Shown: piece by piece, positions 27,654 to 37,438 of the stretch | How the letters are laid out: every line of letters starts with the position of its first letter | How positions within the stretch are numbered: the stretch's first letter is position 1 | NCBI RefSeq assembly: GCF_009906955.1 | Contig: NZ_CP047656.1 | Location: 2,813,001 to 2,877,000, forward strand | Direction of reading: 5' to 3' | Length of the DNA: 64,000 nucleotides | Origin: Paraglaciecola mesophila | Lineage (GTDB): Bacteria; Pseudomonadota; Gammaproteobacteria; Enterobacterales; Alteromonadaceae | Translations under genes and position numbers: made by a program | The notes under the pieces: generated by a model | What the model saw: the letters and a program-made list of their open reading frames with translations, nothing else | What the model was told of the DNA's origin: nothing | The model's database searches: none

Positions 27654-28129
27654 GATTTACCTAATTTCAAACGACGGATTTTAACTTGCCCAGGGGCATC
27701 AGCTTCGGCTAAGTCTACATCTAAAATACTGATCCCCATATCTTCCAAAGATTGTAACCAATCTAACACGCCGTTAAACGGCGCCTGATCAACCCATACT
27801 TGAAGCTCCTCGCCCTGTGGCTGCATACGTGCAATAGGAATATTCGCGTTCGCAGCGGTCTGATTCGCTGCCTGAGCAAGGGAACCATTAAACCCTGTAC
27901 TAACGCCATTGGCGGCACGCAATTGTATTGCTCTGTTAGCATTTTTTTGCACCCAGCTCAGCAACGATTTTTGCGATTCAACGGCTTTTTGATCTCGCTC
28001 TATCGCTTGATTCAAAGGTGACCAGACCAACCAATAAAACATACCGACCACGACCACAACGGCTGAGATTAGTACTAAGCGTTGCTCTCTCTCAGTCAGT
28101 TGGTTAAATTTTTCCTTTAAGGCATTCAT
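27650..28129 (-). CDS. gspM: GspM, inner-membrane platform protein
   Basis: This 159-residue protein has a short cytoplasmic N-terminus (LKEKFNQLTEREQRLV), a single membrane helix (about 20-38) and a periplasmic ferredoxin-like domain. GspM binds GspL in the inner-membrane platform of the type II secretion system. It starts one base after gspL stops and overlaps gspN by four bases. Confidence 0.92.
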   Translation of the reverse strand: MNALKEKFNQLTEREQRLVLISAVVVVVGMFYWLVWSPLNQAIERDQKAVESQKSLLSWVQKNANRAIQLRAANGVSTGFNGSLAQAANQTAANANIPIARMQPQGEELQVWVDQAPFNGVLDWLQSLEDMGISILDVDLAEADAPGQVKIRRLKLGKS

Positions 28130-28130
28130 C

Positions 28131-29324
28131 TTAGCTCCTTACCAACAACGAACCAAACACCAAATCATTGCGGTTATTAATAGCACCTTGTTCCACTTCA
28201 AACCCTTGCGCTTCTGCCAAACGCTTGAACTGCTCTAGAGACTCAAAGTTTGCCGCCATGGCTTGCATACGCAATTCCCGGCGCGCAGAATCAAATTTTA
28301 CACTCGATGGTTTTACCTGACTTTTGGCAAACGCTTCTGATAACTGACTCATCATCACCAGCATCGATGAACCACCCGAGCCTTGCTCAAGCGCCGCCAT
28401 TTTGCTGCGCATGGTCGCTCGTACATCTCGATATGCCCCGGCATTTGGAAATGCGCGTTTGAATTCTGACTTGACCTGTGCAGATAATTGGGCCTTTTCG
28501 TGACTTAATTGCTGCTGCAAAGCAACTTTATCAATCAAAGTCGTGCATAAGGCCACAATGGCTAGTACTGCTGCTAAACGCCACTTTCTAAACTCACCAC
28601 CTTGTTTTTTACGTGATTTAAATTCACCTTGTAGTAAATTAAATTGGCTAGCTTGTAACCCACGCGCCAATATCTTCATGGGCATATCAACACGCTGCTC
28701 TTGTAGCAGTACATTGCTTAGTTCTTGTTCAGACAAACTACTGTAATTATCTAGCAACAATGGTTCAGGGAGCTGCTTCGCGTGATGATTTACCGCTTGT
28801 ACTAGCCAGTTTTTTTCACCTTGAATACCCGCCCATTGATCTTGACGGATCAGTAATTGCTCACCTAATTCAAGTACAGACCAACCACTAATTGGTTCAG
28901 GTACCGCTAAAATATCAGGCACAATACGCTCACAATATAACCCAGCATCAGCCAATTGCTTTTGCCAAGCCTGTAGGCGAGCTCTACCGATGACCGCTAC
29001 CGCTTGTTGATTATCTTTGCGGCCACCTAAAGCGAAAAATTGACTGGCGATATCACTGCTGATTTCATCTTCGAGCATAAACGGGATAGCAGTTAACGCT
29101 TTGCGTCCAGCTTTGCTCGGTAGTGTTACCCATTTGAGTAATACGTCGCTAGTAGGTACCAAGGCAACAATCGGCCGTTGTCCAGCTCGGTCCTTAAGGG
29201 ATGACAAATCCTCAACTCCAGCAAGCTCGCCACTGGCTATCACGTCATCTTCATTAGGTGAGCATACTATCCAATGGATCGCATCATTTTCATTCGAGCC
29301 TAATCTAACTATTAACTGTTCCAT
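28131..29324 (-). CDS. gspL: GspL, inner-membrane platform protein
   Basis: This 397-residue protein has an actin-like cytoplasmic domain (about 1-240), a single membrane helix (about 247-265) and a periplasmic ferredoxin-like domain. The cytoplasmic part binds the GspE ATPase and the membrane part pairs with GspM. Its ATG shares its A with the TAA of a 27-codon ORF that fills the gspK-gspL gap (TAATG), so initiation may depend on that upstream reading frame. Confidence 0.93.
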   Translation of the reverse strand: MEQLIVRLGSNENDAIHWIVCSPNEDDVIASGELAGVEDLSSLKDRAGQRPIVALVPTSDVLLKWVTLPSKAGRKALTAIPFMLEDEISSDIASQFFALGGRKDNQQAVAVIGRARLQAWQKQLADAGLYCERIVPDILAVPEPISGWSVLELGEQLLIRQDQWAGIQGEKNWLVQAVNHHAKQLPEPLLLDNYSSLSEQELSNVLLQEQRVDMPMKILARGLQASQFNLLQGEFKSRKKQGGEFRKWRLAAVLAIVALCTTLIDKVALQQQLSHEKAQLSAQVKSEFKRAFPNAGAYRDVRATMRSKMAALEQGSGGSSMLVMMSQLSEAFAKSQVKPSSVKFDSARRELRMQAMAANFESLEQFKRLAEAQGFEVEQGAINNRNDLVFGSLLVRS

Positions 29325-29407
29325 TATGCTGGCCTACTTTGGTCATTAACCATTCTGTTGTTTCCACTATTGACTGGCTGTGGATGCTGATTTCTAGCCT
29401 TGTTCAT
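29324..29407 (-). CDS. Candidate 27-codon ORF bridging gspK and gspL
   Basis: Between gspK and gspL lies an ORF of 27 residues, MNKARNQHPQPVNSGNNRMV followed by NDQSRPA. Its ATG overlaps the gspK stop as ATGA (29404-29407) and its TAA overlaps the gspL start as TAATG (29322-29326). It therefore fills the only long gap of the operon with no unread base. The peptide is hydrophilic, rich in Asn/Gln/Arg/Pro, and has no signal or membrane segment. It may be a real small protein, or simply a ribosome bridge that couples gspK to gspL translation. I recognise no family. Chance is possible, since 27 codons is short, but the double junction fit is unusual. Confidence 0.5.
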   Translation of the reverse strand: MNKARNQHPQPVNSGNNRMVNDQSRPA

Positions 29408-30408
29408 TGTAAGGCGAACTCTCTGCGCAATACAGTCACGTTCTGATTGTCATCTACCTTAAATACGCTGAGCATCGAAAACGTGGCATTATTATAAGAA
29501 GTCTTCACCTTCAATATGAAGTGTTGCGTGGTGACATCAAACCAATCCTCACGCTCACTGGGCATATTAAGCGCTGAAATAGTATTGACCGCTAAGAATT
29601 CATCTTTAGTCTGATAACCATCATCCGGTCGATTTGAAATAAGATCTTGCGCGCCGGACTCATCAAGCCCAGTCAACGCGGCCAATACTGCAATACTTTC
29701 CTCATCAATGGTATTCACATTGATTTTCAATTGATCATCACCGGGTATCACACACACCTGGTCAAGCACATCAGCGAGCCACTCAATGCTCGCGCCATTA
29801 ACTAGACGTAACTCTGATTTGTGTGCCATCAAATTGTTCGCTGCAAGATACGGAAATTGACGAGATTCATACTCACTGTCTTCTGCGCCTTGGGGCCGCA
29901 TATTACTGTCAGCATCTAACCAATCGACTAAAGAGTCACTAAAGGTATCAATATCATAGCTACTGATGTCGGCGTTAATATTTGTCATTAAGCGTTTAAA
30001 CGCTAATTGACGTTCGCTTGGCTCTGAGCGGGTCCCTGAGCCTGTACTGTTTTCATCGCCGCCTTGTAGGCTATTGATATTAAAACAACTTTGCATGTCC
30101 AATAATTGCGCTTGAATTCCGCCACCCTCCAAGGGGTAAACAAAAGGTTCAGACCATTGCTGATTCAAGTTAATCACACCGTCACTGTTTTCAAGCAAAA
30201 ATTTAATCGACTTTTGCGCATATTGTTCAGCGCCCATGGCGTACCAATAAGCTTGGTTATTATCTTTAATATTCGATGCCCGCTTAACTTGCAATTGTAA
30301 ACGCGAGCCCATCTGTGTGGCCAGTACACTGACTAAAGCAACAATAAGCAACACGATAATAAGTGCGACACCTTTTTGTTGTTTCAGCTTATCTTTTACC
30401 GTGCTCAT
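29404..30408 (-). CDS. gspK: GspK, minor pseudopilin
   Basis: This 334-residue pseudopilin has a short leader ending in KGVALIIVLLIVALVSVLAT (cleavage after Gly), a large alpha domain and the calcium-site region with CFNINSL near 123. GspK sits at the tip of the pseudopilus with GspI and GspJ. It overlaps gspJ by four bases. The mature residue at +5, glutamate in other pseudopilins, is not Glu here (VALII), as expected for GspK. Confidence 0.92.
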   Translation of the reverse strand: MSTVKDKLKQQKGVALIIVLLIVALVSVLATQMGSRLQLQVKRASNIKDNNQAYWYAMGAEQYAQKSIKFLLENSDGVINLNQQWSEPFVYPLEGGGIQAQLLDMQSCFNINSLQGGDENSTGSGTRSEPSERQLAFKRLMTNINADISSYDIDTFSDSLVDWLDADSNMRPQGAEDSEYESRQFPYLAANNLMAHKSELRLVNGASIEWLADVLDQVCVIPGDDQLKINVNTIDEESIAVLAALTGLDESGAQDLISNRPDDGYQTKDEFLAVNTISALNMPSEREDWFDVTTQHFILKVKTSYNNATFSMLSVFKVDDNQNVTVLRREFALQ

Positions 30409-31097
30409 GAGCTTGTCCCAGCGAGCAAAAATTCTCGCCGAATCAACCCGAAATCTTGGCTAGTGATTTCTATCGCGACTGCCTTAGGTAAAATCACATC
30501 GCTATAATCATCTTGCCATGCAGAGTCGTCCTCTTGGTCTTCGTCAACCGGAATAAAGTACACCTTAAAGTCATCTATATTCTCAAGCAGCACTTTCACC
30601 TTAGGCTCGTAGCCAATCACATTATCCACATAGTTGCCGTATAAGCGCTGTAGTTGGCGCTCCTGCACTCGATACCCTACGCCTTGTAAAGTACTGCGTG
30701 GTAAACGCAATTGCGGGTTGTGCCAGCCACCGTGCACAAAAATAAGCCCATCATGGTTACTATCTAATATGCCATCTCCACCCAACATAACACGCTCGCT
30801 TATTTCGCCTTCCACTCTGACTGGGCGAGCAACTCCCTGCAATATATCCCGCTCTATGGTCAACATAGCCCGTTGCAATGTTTGTAGCTTCTCAAAGCGC
30901 TCTGTTGAAAGTTCATCACTGTTTATAACGCTTGTCAGTACACCAGTGCTTGCGATACCAATTAAGGTAAAGATCGCCATGGCAATAAGAATTTCCAGCA
31001 AGGTAAAGCCGCGAGTGGCAGGGAATATAGGAGCGATTTTCGTTGTACGAACGGTTCTGCAGCTCAACCGTTTCGGTACGCGGATGAGATTAGACAT
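30405..31097 (-). CDS. gspJ: GspJ, minor pseudopilin
   Basis: This encodes 230 residues from ATG 31097, which overlaps the gspI stop by eight bases (ATGTCTAA). A longer in-frame reading to 31157 lies inside gspI and is rejected. A basic leader of about 30 residues precedes the prepilin-peptidase site RGFTLLEILIAMAIF. GspJ forms the tip complex with GspI and GspK. The C-terminal half has an acidic stretch (DEDQEDDSAWQDDYSD). Confidence 0.9.
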   Translation of the reverse strand: MSNLIRVPKRLSCRTVRTTKIAPIFPATRGFTLLEILIAMAIFTLIGIASTGVLTSVINSDELSTERFEKLQTLQRAMLTIERDILQGVARPVRVEGEISERVMLGGDGILDSNHDGLIFVHGGWHNPQLRLPRSTLQGVGYRVQERQLQRLYGNYVDNVIGYEPKVKVLLENIDDFKVYFIPVDEDQEDDSAWQDDYSDVILPKAVAIEITSQDFGLIRREFLLAGTSS

Positions 31098-31485
31098 CTG
31101 AGTCTCGTTTAGCCACAAAGGTAGTGACAGAGGTAATCGGCGCAGAAAAAGCAGCATCTAATGCCACACTGACTTCCACTGACATCAATTCACTATCATT
31201 GGTTTTGCTCACCGTTTGACGCCAAAACCAAGTACGCTCAGACATGTGTTGTTCGCCCTTAGCGTTGTTCTTTGGTGGCCATTGTGTTGAGAGCTGCAAC
31301 TGAGTTAAGCGATTATTCGCTACCCAAGTCGCGAAGGTGATTTCTTCTATCTGCCCGATACTGCTTAAATGATCACTGGCCGCTTTCATAATGGCAGTAG
31401 CTGTCATAGCGAATATGACCAAAGCCACCATGACTTCTAGTAAGGTCATTCCTCTGTGTTGTCTAGCAGTAGTCGGTAGCTTCAT
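31090..31485 (-). CDS. gspI: GspI, minor pseudopilin
   Basis: This 131-residue protein has a short leader and the cleavage site RGMTLLEVMVALVIFAM, followed by a small globular domain containing FATWVANNRLTQLQL, which is diagnostic for GspI. It nucleates the pseudopilus tip. It overlaps gspH by four bases and gspJ by eight. Confidence 0.93.
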   Translation of the reverse strand: MKLPTTARQHRGMTLLEVMVALVIFAMTATAIMKAASDHLSSIGQIEEITFATWVANNRLTQLQLSTQWPPKNNAKGEQHMSERTWFWRQTVSKTNDSELMSVEVSVALDAAFSAPITSVTTFVAKRDSDV

Positions 31486-32126
31486 AACGTTTCTAGAGGC
31501 CCTTCAAGGGTAACCGGAAGTGAGTCTTGTACATTGAGACGGAAATAACTGGCGGGTTCAGAGGAAAAACCCGGCTCGTAAGCAAACCCCAAAGAGAAAG
31601 GCGTAATATCTCCACTAGACAATAAAAGAATTTGAGGAGGCGGAAGCTTCTTCTCTTCCTCATCACCTATGCTTAGGTCATCGTCACTAAATGATAGTTC
31701 AGCATCAATAGAAGACTCATTAAACAAGCTGTCGTCAGTGTCCCATGGCAAATCATTTAACGCTAATTCGAAGGTGAATTCATCAGGTAGGGTATGAGCC
31801 TCGAACGTTTTGTCACCAGAGAGCAACTGCCAGTTTTGTTCGTCATTAAGTACAACAAAACTATATTGGTTTTTATCTTTATCGATATACACCCCAAGTT
31901 GCTGCTGATTGAGTACGGCAAAATCTGAAGCCATACTAAACACCACTTGAAAACGTTGTACTTGCTGCTTGAGTCTATCTTGCCCGCTTTGACCGCTAAT
32001 ATTAAACACCACAGTGCCCGCCAACAGTCCCATAATGACTAACACCAACATGACTTCCAACAATGTGAAGCCTCGTTGGTGGTTTGACCTTATGTCATTC
32101 GATTGGCAAGAGGCAGCGTGTAGCAC
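31482..32126 (-). CDS. gspH: GspH, minor pseudopilin with acidic insertion
   Basis: This 214-residue protein starts at GTG 32126; no ATG in frame precedes the cleavage site. The leader ends at QRGFTLLEVMLVLVIMGLL. It is longer than usual because of an acidic insertion (about 125-160, including SFSDDDLSIGDEEEKK) in the middle of the globular domain. GspH links the GspG shaft to the tip complex. It starts seven bases after gspG. Confidence 0.9.
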   Translation of the reverse strand: MLHAASCQSNDIRSNHQRGFTLLEVMLVLVIMGLLAGTVVFNISGQSGQDRLKQQVQRFQVVFSMASDFAVLNQQQLGVYIDKDKNQYSFVVLNDEQNWQLLSGDKTFEAHTLPDEFTFELALNDLPWDTDDSLFNESSIDAELSFSDDDLSIGDEEEKKLPPPQILLLSSGDITPFSLGFAYEPGFSSEPASYFRLNVQDSLPVTLEGPLETL

Positions 32127-32133
32127 CAGAGTG

Positions 32134-32574
32134 TTAACCTAAATAATCGTTTAGATTCCAGTTACCAATGTCATCATCAGTGCCGGCTTCACCATCAGGT
32201 CCGTTTGAAAAAATGTCGATAACACCTACTTCTCCAGGGCTGATGAGCTGATAAGGATTGCCCCAAGGATCTTCAGGTAAGCGCTTAATAAATCCACCCT
32301 CTTGATAATTACGTGGAATAGGATCAATAGTAGGAATGGTCACTAATGCGTCAAGCCCCTGCTCGCTGGTAGGAAAAACATTGTTACGCAGCTTGTACAT
32401 TTCCAATGCACTTTCAAGCTGCTGAATATCCACCGCTGCCTTTTTTAACTGCGCTTGCTCTTGATTACCTAAAATAGACGGCGCGATCATCGATGCCATA
32501 ATACCAATAATCAATAGCACTACCATGACTTCAATCAAGCTAAAGCCGCGCTGTTTACGTTGTAACGTTTTCAT
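32134..32574 (-). CDS. gspG: GspG, major pseudopilin
   Basis: This 146-residue protein has the leader MKTLQRKQRG, cleaved before FSLIEVMVVLLIIGIMASM, with the conserved Glu at mature +5. The body shows the GspG features: FPTSEQGLDALVTIP, DPWGNPYQL and the calcium-binding end DIFSNGPDGEAGTDDDIGNW. It forms the shaft of the pseudopilus that pushes substrates out. Its start shares a base with the gspF stop. Confidence 0.95.
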   Translation of the reverse strand: MKTLQRKQRGFSLIEVMVVLLIIGIMASMIAPSILGNQEQAQLKKAAVDIQQLESALEMYKLRNNVFPTSEQGLDALVTIPTIDPIPRNYQEGGFIKRLPEDPWGNPYQLISPGEVGVIDIFSNGPDGEAGTDDDIGNWNLNDYLG

Positions 32575-33794
32575 TAAAGATTCACCATGTTATTTAAAGC
32601 TAAAATAGGTTGTAGGATGGCCATTACAATAAACAGCACAATTCCTGCCATAGAAACAATCAAAAGCGGTTCAAACACTTTTAAAGACACACCAACTAAG
32701 GATTCGAACTCTCTGTCCTGATTATCAGCAGCGCGCCCGAGCATCTGTGTTAACTCACCACTACGTTCACCCGAGGCAATCATGTGCATCATCATAGGCG
32801 GAAACATTTTGGTTCGCTCTAACGCAGCTCGCAGGCTTGAGCCCTCTTTTACATTGACTGATGCCCCTTTGACCTCGTCACGAATGTACAAGTTCGCCAG
32901 TACATCACTGGAAATTTTCATACTCTCTAACAGAGGCACGGAACTGGAGGTCAGAATACTCAATGTACGAGCAAAGCGCGCGGTATTCAGCCCTTTTGAC
33001 ACTTTACCCAACAAAGGTAAGCCAAGAATAAAGTGATGGTAACGCTTTTTCATCACCGGTTGCTGCAACACGCGCCCAACGATTACCGCCACCACGGCAG
33101 AAAATGCAATCAAGGCTAAGCCGTAATTTTGCATCCACTCACTGATACTGATTAAAACTTTGGTGATCGTGGGCAAGTCTTGGCCCATGTGATCAAATTG
33201 ACCGACAATTTTTGGCACCACCACTGTGAGTAATAAAATGACAATTCCCATCGCGAAGAACATCATCAGCGTTGGGTAGACCATCGCCTGCGTTATTTGA
33301 CTGCGAGTTTGTTGACGTTTCTCGGTGTAATCCGCTAAGCGATTAAGTACGGTGTCTAAGTGCCCGGACTTTTCGCCTGCTGCAACCATGGCGCGAAATA
33401 ACTCGTCAAATACATGTGGAAATTCTGCCATAGCATCGGCTAGGTTATAACCCTCTACCACCTTACTGCGCACCGCCATCATCATGTTTTTCTGGCGTGG
33501 CTTTTCAGATTGTTGCGCGACAGCCATCAAGGCCTCTTCAATAGGCAGCGAAGACTCCACTAAGGTCGCTAACTGACGCGTAAGTAAGGCTAAATCAGAA
33601 GCAGAAATTTTCGGTTTAAACAGGGAAAATTGCTTGGCCGAGCGACGCTCTTTTTCTGCAACTTGCTCTACTTCAAGCGGAATAAGTTGCTGTTCACGCA
33701 ACTGCTGGCGTATTTGGCGAGCGTTATCGCCCTCAAGTACGCCGCTTTTGTTCTTACCGCTTTTATTAATCGCTTTGTAAGCAAACGCTGCCAT
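32574..33794 (-). CDS. gspF: GspF, inner-membrane platform protein
   Basis: This 406-residue polytopic protein has two cytoplasmic GspF domains (about 68-190 and 270-390), each followed by membrane helices. ALLTRQLATLVESSLPIEEAL and the C-terminal FEPLLIVSMAGIVLFIV are typical. It sits at the centre of the platform and transmits ATPase motion to the pseudopilus. It starts one base after gspE. Confidence 0.95.
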   Translation of the reverse strand: MAAFAYKAINKSGKNKSGVLEGDNARQIRQQLREQQLIPLEVEQVAEKERRSAKQFSLFKPKISASDLALLTRQLATLVESSLPIEEALMAVAQQSEKPRQKNMMMAVRSKVVEGYNLADAMAEFPHVFDELFRAMVAAGEKSGHLDTVLNRLADYTEKRQQTRSQITQAMVYPTLMMFFAMGIVILLLTVVVPKIVGQFDHMGQDLPTITKVLISISEWMQNYGLALIAFSAVVAVIVGRVLQQPVMKKRYHHFILGLPLLGKVSKGLNTARFARTLSILTSSSVPLLESMKISSDVLANLYIRDEVKGASVNVKEGSSLRAALERTKMFPPMMMHMIASGERSGELTQMLGRAADNQDREFESLVGVSLKVFEPLLIVSMAGIVLFIVMAILQPILALNNMVNL

Positions 33795-33795
33795 T

Positions 33796-35358
33796 TTAAT
33801 CTTCTCGCGTTACGCGCAAAACTTCTTCGAGGGAAGTGTCACCGCTTAATACCTTACGGCAGCCATCATCACGAATACTTGGCGTAGTTTGGCGAATGTA
33901 CTTTTCAATGGCTTGCTCACCGTGGCCGTTATGAATTAGCTCGCGAATACCTTCATCCACAATCAATAATTCGTGAATACCGGTTCTTCCTCGGTATCCG
34001 GTGTGGTTACAAGCTGCACAGCCCTTGGGACGACACACATGCTGGCTGTCATCACTGCCAACCGCTACACCCAAAATATTGCATTCTTGTGCACTTGGTT
34101 CATACGTGGTCTTGCATTCAGGGCATAGGGTACGCACCAAACGCTGTGATAAAACGGCAAGTAAACTAGATGACAGCAAAAAGGGTTCAATGCCCATGTC
34201 TTCTAAGCGAGTAATCGCGCCAGCGGCCGTATTGGTGTGCAATGTAGACATCACCAAGTGACCGGTTAAACTGGCTTGAACACCAATTTGTGCGGTTTCT
34301 AAATCACGTATTTCACCCACCATGACCACGTCAGGATCCTGACGTAAAATAGCCCTCAATCCCCTGGCAAATGTCATATCCACTTTGGCGTTAACCTGTG
34401 TTTGACCAATGCCTTGCAGGTCAAATTCTATTGGGTCTTCTACCGTCAGAATATTGCGGTCTTTGGAATTAATTTCACTCAAGCCAGCATATAAAGTGGT
34501 GGACTTACCTGAACCCGTAGGGCCCGTTACCAAGATAATACCGTGAGGTTTTCGAATTAAGCCTGAAAAATGCCCGCGATTGACTTTGGTCATGCCTAAA
34601 TCTTCAAGATTTAAACGTACATTATTCTTATCGAGTAAACGCAATACCACGCGCTCGCCGTGACTTGATGGCATGGTTGACACCCTTACATCAACCGCAC
34701 GCCCCGCGATACGCAGAGTAATACGTCCATCTTGTGGCACACGCTTCTCGGCGATGTCCATTTTCGACATAACCTTAATACGTGAAACCAACATAGAGGC
34801 CATCTTACGATTCGGACGAAGAATTTCTCTTAATACGCCATCTACCCTGAAACGCACCAACAGCTGGGATTCAAAGGTTTCAATATGGATGTCAGATGCG
34901 CCTTCTTTGATCGCTTCGCCTAACATGGCATTGATCAATTTAATAATCGGCGCATCATCTTCACTTTCTAACAAATCTTCTGTGTCGGGCAACTCTTCTG
35001 CTAGCGCAAACAAGTCGCTTTCATTACCAATGTCTTCCATTAACTGCTTGGCCGCGGAAGAATCACGCTGGAAGGCACTGGTCAGCAGCTTTTCAAACTG
35101 ACTACTCTCTATTTCACACAATTGAAACGCTGCACCTAAAAAGCGCCTCACCTCGGCAAAAATAGCAAAGTCGGTCTCATTCGTATGGTAAAGCAACGCC
35201 GGGCTTTCGGCGGTTTCCAGTAGCACCTTATGGCGCTTAGCAAAACTAAAAGCTAGCTGCTTGTGCTCCGCATCTTCTATCGGAGCATCTACATCCGTGC
35301 CTGCAGCAACGAGAGCTTGCTCTTCAGCTTCCATGGTACTGATTGATTCTGAGCTCAT
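33796..35358 (-). CDS. gspE: GspE, type II secretion ATPase
   Basis: This 520-residue cytoplasmic ATPase powers the secretion machine. It shows the Walker [11 protein letters not shown] (about 281-290), the Asp box, Walker B ([12 protein letters not shown]), the His box ([15 protein letters not shown]) and the tetracysteine zinc module (CPECKTTY, then CRPKGCAAC) that separates GspE from many pilus ATPases. The first 50 or so residues are acidic and poorly conserved. It starts two bases after gspD. Confidence 0.96.
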   Translation of the reverse strand: MSSESISTMEAEEQALVAAGTDVDAPIEDAEHKQLAFSFAKRHKVLLETAESPALLYHTNETDFAIFAEVRRFLGAAFQLCEIESSQFEKLLTSAFQRDSSAAKQLMEDIGNESDLFALAEELPDTEDLLESEDDAPIIKLINAMLGEAIKEGASDIHIETFESQLLVRFRVDGVLREILRPNRKMASMLVSRIKVMSKMDIAEKRVPQDGRITLRIAGRAVDVRVSTMPSSHGERVVLRLLDKNNVRLNLEDLGMTKVNRGHFSGLIRKPHGIILVTGPTGSGKSTTLYAGLSEINSKDRNILTVEDPIEFDLQGIGQTQVNAKVDMTFARGLRAILRQDPDVVMVGEIRDLETAQIGVQASLTGHLVMSTLHTNTAAGAITRLEDMGIEPFLLSSSLLAVLSQRLVRTLCPECKTTYEPSAQECNILGVAVGSDDSQHVCRPKGCAACNHTGYRGRTGIHELLIVDEGIRELIHNGHGEQAIEKYIRQTTPSIRDDGCRKVLSGDTSLEEVLRVTRED

Positions 35359-35360
35359 TG

Positions 35361-37433
35361 CTACTCATCACCCTCTTTCTCAGTGGCCTTTTCATCTGCT
35401 GCTCTTTTTTCCATATATTCACTATAGGAGGGCGGCAATGCCAGTCCATCGTCCCACTCAGGTAACGCTGGGTTTTCAGAAAACGGCATTAAGGGGATCC
35501 CTTCGGACTGACGTTTAAGTTGTTCTGCGCGAATATAGTTGTATTTTTTACGGCTAATATCATTTGCTGTTACGCCATCACGAATGATCGTAGGACGTAT
35601 AAATACCATCAGGTTGCGCTTAGATTTGCTGGTCGTGGTAGACTTAAACAGATTTCCAATAAAGGGTATATCACCCAGAATTGGCACCTTAGATACACTC
35701 TCTTGTACGTCATCATCAATTAAACCGCCTAATACAATTGTGCCACCATCATCTACGATAACGTTGGTTTTAATCTCACGTTTGTTGATTAAAATATCTA
35801 CCGAGGTTGCACCGCTAATACTTGATACTTCTTGCTCTATCAGCAGTTGCACTGCGTTACCTTCGTTGATTTGAGGCGTGACTTTAAGTTTTATACCAAT
35901 CTCTTGGCGTTCAACCGATTGGAACGGGTTGGTATTATTCGAACCTGTTGTTGAGCCTGTGATAATAGGCACTTCTTGACCCACAATGAAAAACGCTTCT
36001 TCGTTATCAAGTGTTGTTAAATGAGGTGTAGATAGGACATTCGAGTTGGTATCTGTACTCACCGCTTGGAGCACTGCACCCCAGCCATCTTTGACCGCGC
36101 CGACCAAGAAGCCGTTTACACCGCCCAGTAATGATGCAAGAGCGGTATAATCACCTTCTGTGGTTTCATCAAAGGAATAGGGGTCACCATCGTCGTCAAA
36201 GCCGACTGTGGTTGTGGTTGTATCAGATGCTTGTTCTGCAGCGACCGCTAACGAGCCTATACCGACCACGTTACCATTGCTGAACTGTTGTGCGCCGTAC
36301 TTCTCACTAGCCCATTGCACTCCCACAGTAGTGCCGTCACCTTCAAAGACTTCGACAATAATCGCTTCAACCTGAACCTGTGCTCGGCGAATATCTAATT
36401 GACGGATCACGTCCTCTAATGAGCGCATCATATCTGGCTGCGCGGTAATCACCAAGGCGTTAGAGTCTTCGTGCGCCTCAATACTGATATCACCGCGATT
36501 AGAGTTACTAGATGACTTAGCAGCACCTTGCTCTTCAGCTTGAATACTGGCACTTACTCCTTGCAACACTTTAACTAATTCTTCTGCTTTAGAGTATTTA
36601 AGAAAAATAACCCGTGTATTACCGTTAGTTTCTAACTCTTGGTCCATGCGTTCAATTAAATTTACGATACGTTGGCGGGCTTTAATATCTCCACTGACCA
36701 TAATGCTGTTCGTTCTATCATCGGCCACAACCCGTGGTGCGTCTTTGCCGCTGGTGTTCGTTTTTCCAGTGGACTTGTTGATACTATCAATGATGCGAAC
36801 GAGCTCTGATGCCGAGGCAAATTTTAACTTAACAATATCAACTTCTTCATCACCGGCTTTATCAACGCGCTCTATGATTTCGACTAAACGATTCACCACA
36901 GCAGCGCGGCCTGTCAGCATCATGACGTTTGATGCGTCGTGGCTCACCACGTTTCCACCGCCAGCTTGATCGTTTAATTGTCTGAGAATAGGAGCTAGTT
37001 CCCGCACAGGTACGTTGTATACAGGCATCACCCGAGTGATCATCTCATCACCGTCAAAAGGGGTTCCTTCTACGACGGGTAAGTTAGAGGTCTTAGCGTC
37101 TTTTGAACGCACTACCTTGACGATACCGGTGGGCATTTCAACCACGGCATAACCGTATACTTGCAACACGTTTAGGAAGAATTGGTAGTATTGCTCCTCA
37201 TTTAATAAGTCGTAACTACGCACCGAAATTTTACCCCGCACATTGGGGTCCACTATGATGGTTTTCTTTAAATTCTTACCCACTATATTAATAAATTCAC
37301 CAATATCAGTGTTTTTAAAATTCGGGGAATATTCATTTGCTGCTACATAGGTTGACGCAGAGAAAAATGCGGCTCCAATAACAAGGCACAAGCTGGGTAA
37401 AATATTACGGCTTGTTCGCTGGATAAAATTCAT
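35361..37433 (-). CDS. gspD: GspD, outer-membrane secretin
   Basis: This 690-residue protein has a signal peptide (about 1-33), N0-N3 periplasmic domains (about 35-340) and the secretin channel domain (about 345-620), with [17 protein letters not shown] and [12 protein letters not shown] near its end. It forms the large outer-membrane pore through which folded enzymes exit. A short acidic C-terminal S-domain-like tail (about 640-690) follows. A pilotin is not encoded nearby. It starts five bases after gspC. Confidence 0.96.
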   Translation of the reverse strand: MNFIQRTSRNILPSLCLVIGAAFFSASTYVAANEYSPNFKNTDIGEFINIVGKNLKKTIIVDPNVRGKISVRSYDLLNEEQYYQFFLNVLQVYGYAVVEMPTGIVKVVRSKDAKTSNLPVVEGTPFDGDEMITRVMPVYNVPVRELAPILRQLNDQAGGGNVVSHDASNVMMLTGRAAVVNRLVEIIERVDKAGDEEVDIVKLKFASASELVRIIDSINKSTGKTNTSGKDAPRVVADDRTNSIMVSGDIKARQRIVNLIERMDQELETNGNTRVIFLKYSKAEELVKVLQGVSASIQAEEQGAAKSSSNSNRGDISIEAHEDSNALVITAQPDMMRSLEDVIRQLDIRRAQVQVEAIIVEVFEGDGTTVGVQWASEKYGAQQFSNGNVVGIGSLAVAAEQASDTTTTTVGFDDDGDPYSFDETTEGDYTALASLLGGVNGFLVGAVKDGWGAVLQAVSTDTNSNVLSTPHLTTLDNEEAFFIVGQEVPIITGSTTGSNNTNPFQSVERQEIGIKLKVTPQINEGNAVQLLIEQEVSSISGATSVDILINKREIKTNVIVDDGGTIVLGGLIDDDVQESVSKVPILGDIPFIGNLFKSTTTSKSKRNLMVFIRPTIIRDGVTANDISRKKYNYIRAEQLKRQSEGIPLMPFSENPALPEWDDGLALPPSYSEYMEKRAADEKATEKEGDE

Positions 37434-37438
37434 GCTAG

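Noticed and set aside
31098..31157. Longer GspJ N-terminus starting at 31157
   Set aside because: It lies wholly inside gspI, and the ATG at 31097 gives the expected leader before the RGFTLLE site.
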